From NCBI GenBank assembly GCA_016793185.1, contig JAEUIK010000531.1, positions 1 to 10,664 on the forward strand: DNA of 10,664 bases. Direction: 5' to 3'. Position numbers and translations under genes: made by a program. The stretch is from Planctomycetaceae bacterium (GTDB taxonomy: Bacteria > Planctomycetota > Planctomycetia > Pirellulales > JAEUIK01). Under the pieces are notes generated by a model that did no database searches, was not told the origin of the DNA, and saw only the letters and a list, made by a program, of their open reading frames with translations. Position 1 is the first letter of the stretch. Every line of letters starts with the position of its first letter. Shown here in pieces: positions 7,831 through 10,664 of the stretch.

Positions 7831-7835
7831 CTCCC
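7831..7835 (-). promoter_or_regulatory. Shine-Dalgarno site that fixes a TTG start
   Basis: GGGAG lies eight bases before the TTG at 7822. An in-frame TAG sits 12 codons above that TTG, with no ATG or GTG between. The next possible starts are GTG and TTG at codons 9 and 10, which lack a well-spaced site. This supports TTG as the true start of the giant gene. Confidence 0.6.
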
Positions 7836-7899
7836 GTTCCGTAGCGAACGACACGCCGCTATGGCAACCGTACGCGGCTGTCGAGTGAATTCGAGTAGC

Positions 7900-7928
7900 A
7901 CTGTAGCTGCGCCTGCCAAACGCATCAA
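7900..7928 (-). promoter_or_regulatory. Candidate sigma-70-like promoter for the giant gene
   Basis: On the minus strand, TTGATG (7923-7928) and TACAGT (7900-7905) each match the -35 and -10 consensus at four of six positions, with an exact 17-base spacer. Transcription would begin near 7893, giving an untranslated leader of about 70 bases before the TTG start. The -35 box sits inside the inverted repeat CGCAT-ca-ATGCG (7921-7932), a possible operator. Planctomycete promoters are poorly defined, so this is a candidate only. Confidence 0.35.
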
Positions 7929-7950
7929 TGCGCTAACCGATAGCGATCGG

Positions 7951-7996
7951 ATGGTCAGCTCGCGAACCGCTCGCCGACTGATCGCGAGCTGGCCGT
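7951..7996 (+). other. Long stem-loop: 15 pairs, G-U pairs only in plus-strand RNA
   Basis: CAGCTCGCGA (7956-7965) and TCGCGAGCTG (7982-7991) are perfect 10-base inverted arms around a 16-base loop. Pairing continues outward from 7951-7955 to 7992-7996 with A-U, U-G, G-C, G-C and U-G, giving 15 consecutive pairs if transcribed as plus-strand RNA. In a minus-strand transcript the two wobbles become A-C mismatches. It directly abuts another inverted repeat, CCGAT-AGCG-ATCGG (7937-7950). There is no T-run after it, so it is not an intrinsic terminator. Confidence 0.5.
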
Positions 7997-8017
7997 AACC
8001 TCCCCGATAAGCCAACC

Positions 8018-8046
8018 TGGGCCGATTCCCAAACGGGGGGGGCCCA
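8018..8046 (+). other. Two-part stem-loop with AAAC loop
   Basis: TGGGCC (8018-8023) pairs with GGCCCA (8041-8046). Inside, TTCCC (8026-8030) can pair with GGGGG (8035-8039) across an AAAC loop, two of the pairs being G-U in plus-strand RNA. A small GA/G internal loop separates the two helices. As with the neighbouring longer stem, the wobble pairs favour a plus-strand transcript. Confidence 0.4.
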
Positions 8047-8100
8047 CGCCCCGAACGGGTCTCTGCTCTGGAGCACTCTCCGCGTCTCGATCGGCGTGGA

Positions 8101-8127
8101 TCCGGCGCGCTAGCTCCCCGCGCCGGA
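8101..8127 (+). other. Perfect 9-base inverted repeat, followed at once by a second one
   Basis: TCCGGCGCG (8101-8109) and CGCGCCGGA (8119-8127) form a perfect GC-rich stem with a nine-base loop. GGTTC-N7-GAACC (8128-8144) begins at the very next base. Both lie 80-120 bases upstream of the pirin start codon. Neither is followed by a T-run, which argues against a terminator and leaves an mRNA-leader or operator role open. Confidence 0.45.
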
Positions 8128-8223
8128 GGTTCAGAGCGCGAACCAACGCCACTTAGTTGGGTATCAAAATGACGATTCTTTGCTACCGTGGTGCCTGCCA
8201 GTTAACGAGAGGGGAACCAGGCC

Positions 8224-8922
8224 ATGATCCAGATTCGCAAGGCAGCCGAGCGGGGCCATGCCGACCATGGCTGGCTGAATACCTATCACACCTTTTCGTT
8301 TGCCTCGTACCGCGACCCCCAGCAGATGGGCTTTCGGGCGCTGCGCGTGATCAACGAGGACTGGGTACAGCCGGCAGAGGGGTTTGGCACGCACCCGCAT
8401 CGCGACATGGAGATCGTCACCTACGTCCTGGAGGGGGCGCTGGAGCATCGCGATTCGATGGGCAATGGCGAAATCCTCCGCGCCGGCGAGTTCCAACGCA
8501 TGTCGGCCGGCAGCGGGATCACCCACAGCGAGTTCAACCCCTCGGAGCACGAACCGGTCCACTTGTACCAGATCTGGCTCCGGACCGAACGCCCCGGGAT
8601 CGAGCCGAGCTACGAGCAGAAGCGCTTTCCGGACGCCGAGCTGCAAAACCGACTGCGGCTGGTCGCCTCGCGCGATGCCGCCGACGGATCGCTCGTCATC
8701 TATCAGGACGCGCGCGTCTACCTGGCTCGCCTCGACGCCGGTGCAGAGATCGATTTCCCGGTCGAGCCCAACCGGCATGCCTGGTTGCAAGTCCTGCGCG
8801 GCAACGTCGAGTTGAACGACCAGCCCCTGGCGACTAGCGATGGCGCCGCGGTGAGTCTCGAGTCGCTGCTCACCATTCGGGCGACCAGCGCTGCCGAGAT
8901 CATGCTGTTCGATCTCGCCTGA
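8224..8922 (+). CDS. Pirin family protein (YhhW-like, possible quercetin 2,3-dioxygenase)
   Basis: A 232-residue cytosolic bicupin of the usual pirin length. The first cupin domain carries THPHRDMEIVTYVLEG and GSGITHSEFNP, placing His57, His59, His101 and Glu103 at the same positions as the metal ligands of E. coli YhhW. The DSMGN (77-81) and HLYQIW segments are also family hallmarks, and the C-terminal domain ends in IMLFDLA. YhhW and human pirin show quercetinase activity in vitro, but the physiological substrate in bacteria is generally unknown; pirins have also been tied to redox sensing and to binding of metabolic enzymes. The ATG has a strong AGGGG nine bases upstream (8210-8214). The gene stands alone on the plus strand, downstream of the hairpin-rich region and ahead of a probable terminator, so it is probably monocistronic. 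Family assignment is secure; the dioxygenase activity is not established here. Confidence 0.95.
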   Translation: MIQIRKAAERGHADHGWLNTYHTFSFASYRDPQQMGFRALRVINEDWVQPAEGFGTHPHRDMEIVTYVLEGALEHRDSMGNGEILRAGEFQRMSAGSGITHSEFNPSEHEPVHLYQIWLRTERPGIEPSYEQKRFPDAELQNRLRLVASRDAADGSLVIYQDARVYLARLDAGAEIDFPVEPNRHAWLQVLRGNVELNDQPLATSDGAAVSLESLLTIRATSAAEIMLFDLA

Positions 8923-8962
8923 AATGCGCTGAGCATGCGTCACGTAAGTTCAACGGTGGTCA

Positions 8963-8989
8963 AGGGGTGCAACGCGCGCCTGCTTTTTT
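8963..8989 (+). terminator. Probable Rho-independent terminator after the pirin gene
   Basis: AGGGGTGC (8963-8970) pairs with GCGCGCCT (8974-8981) across an AAC loop, with one G-G mismatch and one G-U pair, followed by GC and six Ts (8984-8989). It starts 40 bases after the pirin stop codon, where transcription would be expected to end. The mismatch and the triloop weaken it. Confidence 0.5.
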
Positions 8990-9153
8990 ACCGGCTGACA
9001 AGCGCGGCGCGATGGCCGATTTTTCGCCTTCAGTTTGCAGCAGCCTCGGCCGTCGGCTAAAGATGACGGAGCCCCGTCGCTGGGTCGGCCCCCCCTCATT
9101 CCCTCCTCGCGAGCCGAGCCTCCGACACCCCACACTCCTGATCGGTGACGTCG

Positions 9154-10664
9154 ATGCCCGCTCGCATCTGGCTTGCTGCTCTCTTACTTGGCTTGCCGTT
9201 CTTCGCGGCTCCGCTGCAGGCGCAGACAGCGCCTCCCGCCGCGGCGATCTGGGATGCGGAGATTATGCCGCAGCCGTTCGACAAGGAGCCCTTCCGCGCG
9301 ATCCGCGTCCCGGAATGGGTCCGCGAAACGATCGGCTGCGGCTACACCCTGTCGGGCATGAACAGCGAGCAGCGAGCCCGGGCGGCCCAGGCGGGCGTCA
9401 CGATCAGCGAGCTGGGCTTCGTCGATCCGTTCTATGCCTATTACGACAGCCAGTTACTCGAGCGACGCAGCCCTCACGTTCCGCTGGGCAACGTCGAAAA
9501 GGACATCGCCGAGTACAAGCGCTTGGGCGTGCGGATCCTCGGCGTCTACCCCCCCTGCCTGCAAGGGGAGGTCTACGAAAAGCATCCCGACTGGCGGCGG
9601 ATCGATACCAACACGCGCGAAATTCCCAGCATTGATCTGCAAAAGTTTCCGCATGGCGGAATGCTGTGCCTGCTGGGCCCGTACGGCGACTTCTTCATCG
9701 ACGTGCTCGCGGAGATTCTGACGCGGTATCCCGACGTCGACGCTTTCAGCTTCGACGGTCTGCACTACGGCGGCGTCTGCTATTGCCAGCACTGCCGTGA
9801 CAATTTTCGAGCCGACACGGGGGGCGAGATCCCCAATCTCGACCTGAACGACCCCGCCTTCCGGCGCTATCAGCATTGGGCCGATCGCAAGATGGAAGAC
9901 TGCATCCGTCGGATGCAGCGGCGACTCAAGCGCATCAAGCCCGAGGTCGCGCTGGTGACCTGGACGACCAATGCGGGGCGATTCGGCCACTTTCTGAGCA
10001 TTCCGCGGAACATGCCGTCGCGAATGAACCTGCTGCTCGACGCGCCGGATCAGGAGTTCTGGCTCGACGAGACCAATCGCGGCGCGACCATCGTCCCGGC
10101 CGTGGCCAACGCCTACATCTGGGCCACGACGAATCATCGCACGGCCTTCAGCGAGCCGTATCTGATGACCCATGGCAATCCCTACGGCAAAGACAGCTTT
10201 CCGCCGCACGAAGTCTTCCGCCGGATGATGCTGGCCATCACCTATGGGGCCAGTCCCAGCCTGGCCGTCGGCCAGTCCGAGCATTTGCAGGACGAGATTT
10301 ACCGCTCGCTGGCCGAAGTCCAGCGGCGCAAACCCTGGCTCACGCAGCACCAACCCGAGCCGTGGGCGGGGATCGTGCTGAGCGACAATAGTCGCAACTT
10401 CTATGGACGCGCGGCCGGCCTCGCCGAGGAGCGCTATCTGGCGCATGTCTTCGGCACGTTTCGCTCATGCGTCGAAGAGCATCTCCCCTTCGTCCTCTTG
10501 AATGACTGGAACCTGAACGCGGCCGACCTCGAGCGCTTCCCGGTTCTCGTGCTGCCGAACACGGCCTGTCTCGACGATGCTCAAGTCGCAGCCATCGATC
10601 AATATGTGCGCAAGGGCGGGGGGCTGGTCGCGTCGGTCGACTGCTCTCTCTTCAATGAGTTCGG
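9154..10664 (+). CDS. Secreted glycosyl hydrolase-like protein (GHL6-like barrel; 3' end cut by window edge)
   Basis: 503 complete codons of an exported protein. Residues 1-24 form a Sec signal peptide: Arg4, a hydrophobic core (LAALLLGLPFFAA) and a PLQAQ/AQT-type cleavage area. The body resembles the hypothetical glycosyl hydrolase 6 group, a TIM-barrel family: VDAFSFDGLHYGG (195-207) carries the strand-end acidic residue D201, followed at once by CYCQHC (209-214), the family's cysteine cluster before a helix. From about residue 463, VLVLPNTACLDD and YVRKGGGLVAS match the opening of a beta-galactosidase-trimerisation-like (Rossmann-like) domain. ATG 9154 gives the signal peptide directly and has a weak GGTGA six bases upstream. 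It probably acts outside the cytoplasm on a carbohydrate, though substrate and activity cannot be read from sequence. It follows a probable terminator, so it likely has its own promoter between 8990 and 9153, where I could identify none with confidence. Confidence 0.88.
   Translation, partial: MPARIWLAALLLGLPFFAAPLQAQTAPPAAAIWDAEIMPQPFDKEPFRAIRVPEWVRETIGCGYTLSGMNSEQRARAAQAGVTISELGFVDPFYAYYDSQLLERRSPHVPLGNVEKDIAEYKRLGVRILGVYPPCLQGEVYEKHPDWRRIDTNTREIPSIDLQKFPHGGMLCLLGPYGDFFIDVLAEILTRYPDVDAFSFDGLHYGGVCYCQHCRDNFRADTGGEIPNLDLNDPAFRRYQHWADRKMEDCIRRMQRRLKRIKPEVALVTWTTNAGRFGHFLSIPRNMPSRMNLLLDAPDQEFWLDETNRGATIVPAVANAYIWATTNHRTAFSEPYLMTHGNPYGKDSFPPHEVFRRMMLAITYGASPSLAVGQSEHLQDEIYRSLAEVQRRKPWLTQHQPEPWAGIVLSDNSRNFYGRAAGLAEERYLAHVFGTFRSCVEEHLPFVLLNDWNLNAADLERFPVLVLPNTACLDDAQVAAIDQYVRKGGGLVASVDCSLFNEF

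Larger units (their letters stand above)
7823..8223. other. Divergent intergenic region rich in inverted repeats, no credible gene
   Basis: These 401 bases separate the start of the giant gene (minus) from the pirin gene (plus). Short open frames exist on both strands, but their translations are low-complexity and Arg/Ala/Ser-rich, and they look like nothing recognisable. The region holds one candidate minus-strand promoter (7900-7928). From about 7921 to 8144 there is a chain of inverted repeats: 7921-7932, 7937-7950, 7951-7996, 8018-8046, 8050-8059, 8064-8075, 8101-8127 and 8128-8144. Some longer-range complements also occur: 7997-8003 with 8125-8131 (seven pairs), and 8044-8050 with 8093-8099 (seven pairs). 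I found no convincing plus-strand promoter. Confidence 0.6.

Noticed and set aside
7955..8152. 65-codon minus-strand frame in the divergent intergenic region
   Set aside because: No ribosome site, Arg-rich composition with no recognisable motif, and it overlaps the strong inverted repeats, which explain the sequence better.
8157..8837. 226-codon plus-strand frame overlapping the pirin gene
   Set aside because: It is out of frame with a full-length pirin that has all metal ligands and a good ribosome site; its translation is Arg/Pro-rich without motifs.
8990..9153. Promoter for the glycosidase-like gene (TTGCAG, 17 bases, TAAAGA)
   Set aside because: Each box matches the consensus at only three of six positions, which is expected by chance in a stretch of this length.
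9454..10446. 330-codon minus-strand open frame opposite the glycosidase-like gene
   Set aside because: The plus frame has a signal peptide and family motifs; the antisense frame has none and follows codon-position GC bias.

Overview
The window is GC-rich bacterial DNA that most likely comes from a planctomycete (phylum Planctomycetota). The best clue is a 1638-residue surface-type protein. It has the N-terminal signature typical of large exported planctomycete proteins (VEPLEERSLLS, residues 35-45) and a C-terminal tail often seen in the same group. A secreted glycosidase-like protein and weak or absent Shine-Dalgarno sites on several genes fit this. The assignment rests on recognised motifs, not on a database search.

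Layout. Positions 1-2843, minus strand: a compact three-gene set read right to left. It comprises a PaaK/F390-synthetase-like adenylate-forming enzyme, an uncharacterised GNAT-like acyltransferase overlapping its 3' end by 8 bases, and an ABC-transporter ATPase resembling FetA/YbbL that runs off the left edge. Activation, transfer and transport are a plausible division of labour, but substrate and product are unknown. Positions 2906-7822, minus strand: the giant mosaic protein. In order it has an anchor/export signature, seven 55-residue repeats (probably a seven-bladed beta-propeller), an Ig-like domain, a complete PhoPQ-activated pathogenicity-related (PqaA-type) alpha/beta-hydrolase domain, a second Ig-like domain, three PKD-like domains, an RTX-like calcium-binding region and the planctomycete tail. 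It lies 62 bases upstream of the adenylating enzyme with no convincing terminator between them, so read-through is possible.

Positions 7823-8223 are a divergent, gene-free intergenic region unusually rich in strong inverted repeats. One is a 15-pair stem whose two wobble pairs form G-U only in plus-strand RNA. The region may encode a structured leader or small RNA upstream of the next gene. Positions 8224-8922, plus strand: a pirin-family protein with all four metal ligands, followed by a probable intrinsic terminator. Positions 9154-10664, plus strand: an exported protein with a hypothetical-glycosyl-hydrolase (GHL6-like) barrel and the start of a beta-galactosidase-trimerisation-like domain, cut by the right edge.

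The points most worth following are the PqaA enzyme embedded in a propeller/PKD/RTX scaffold, the hairpin-dense intergenic region, and the ligase-acyltransferase-ABC cassette.
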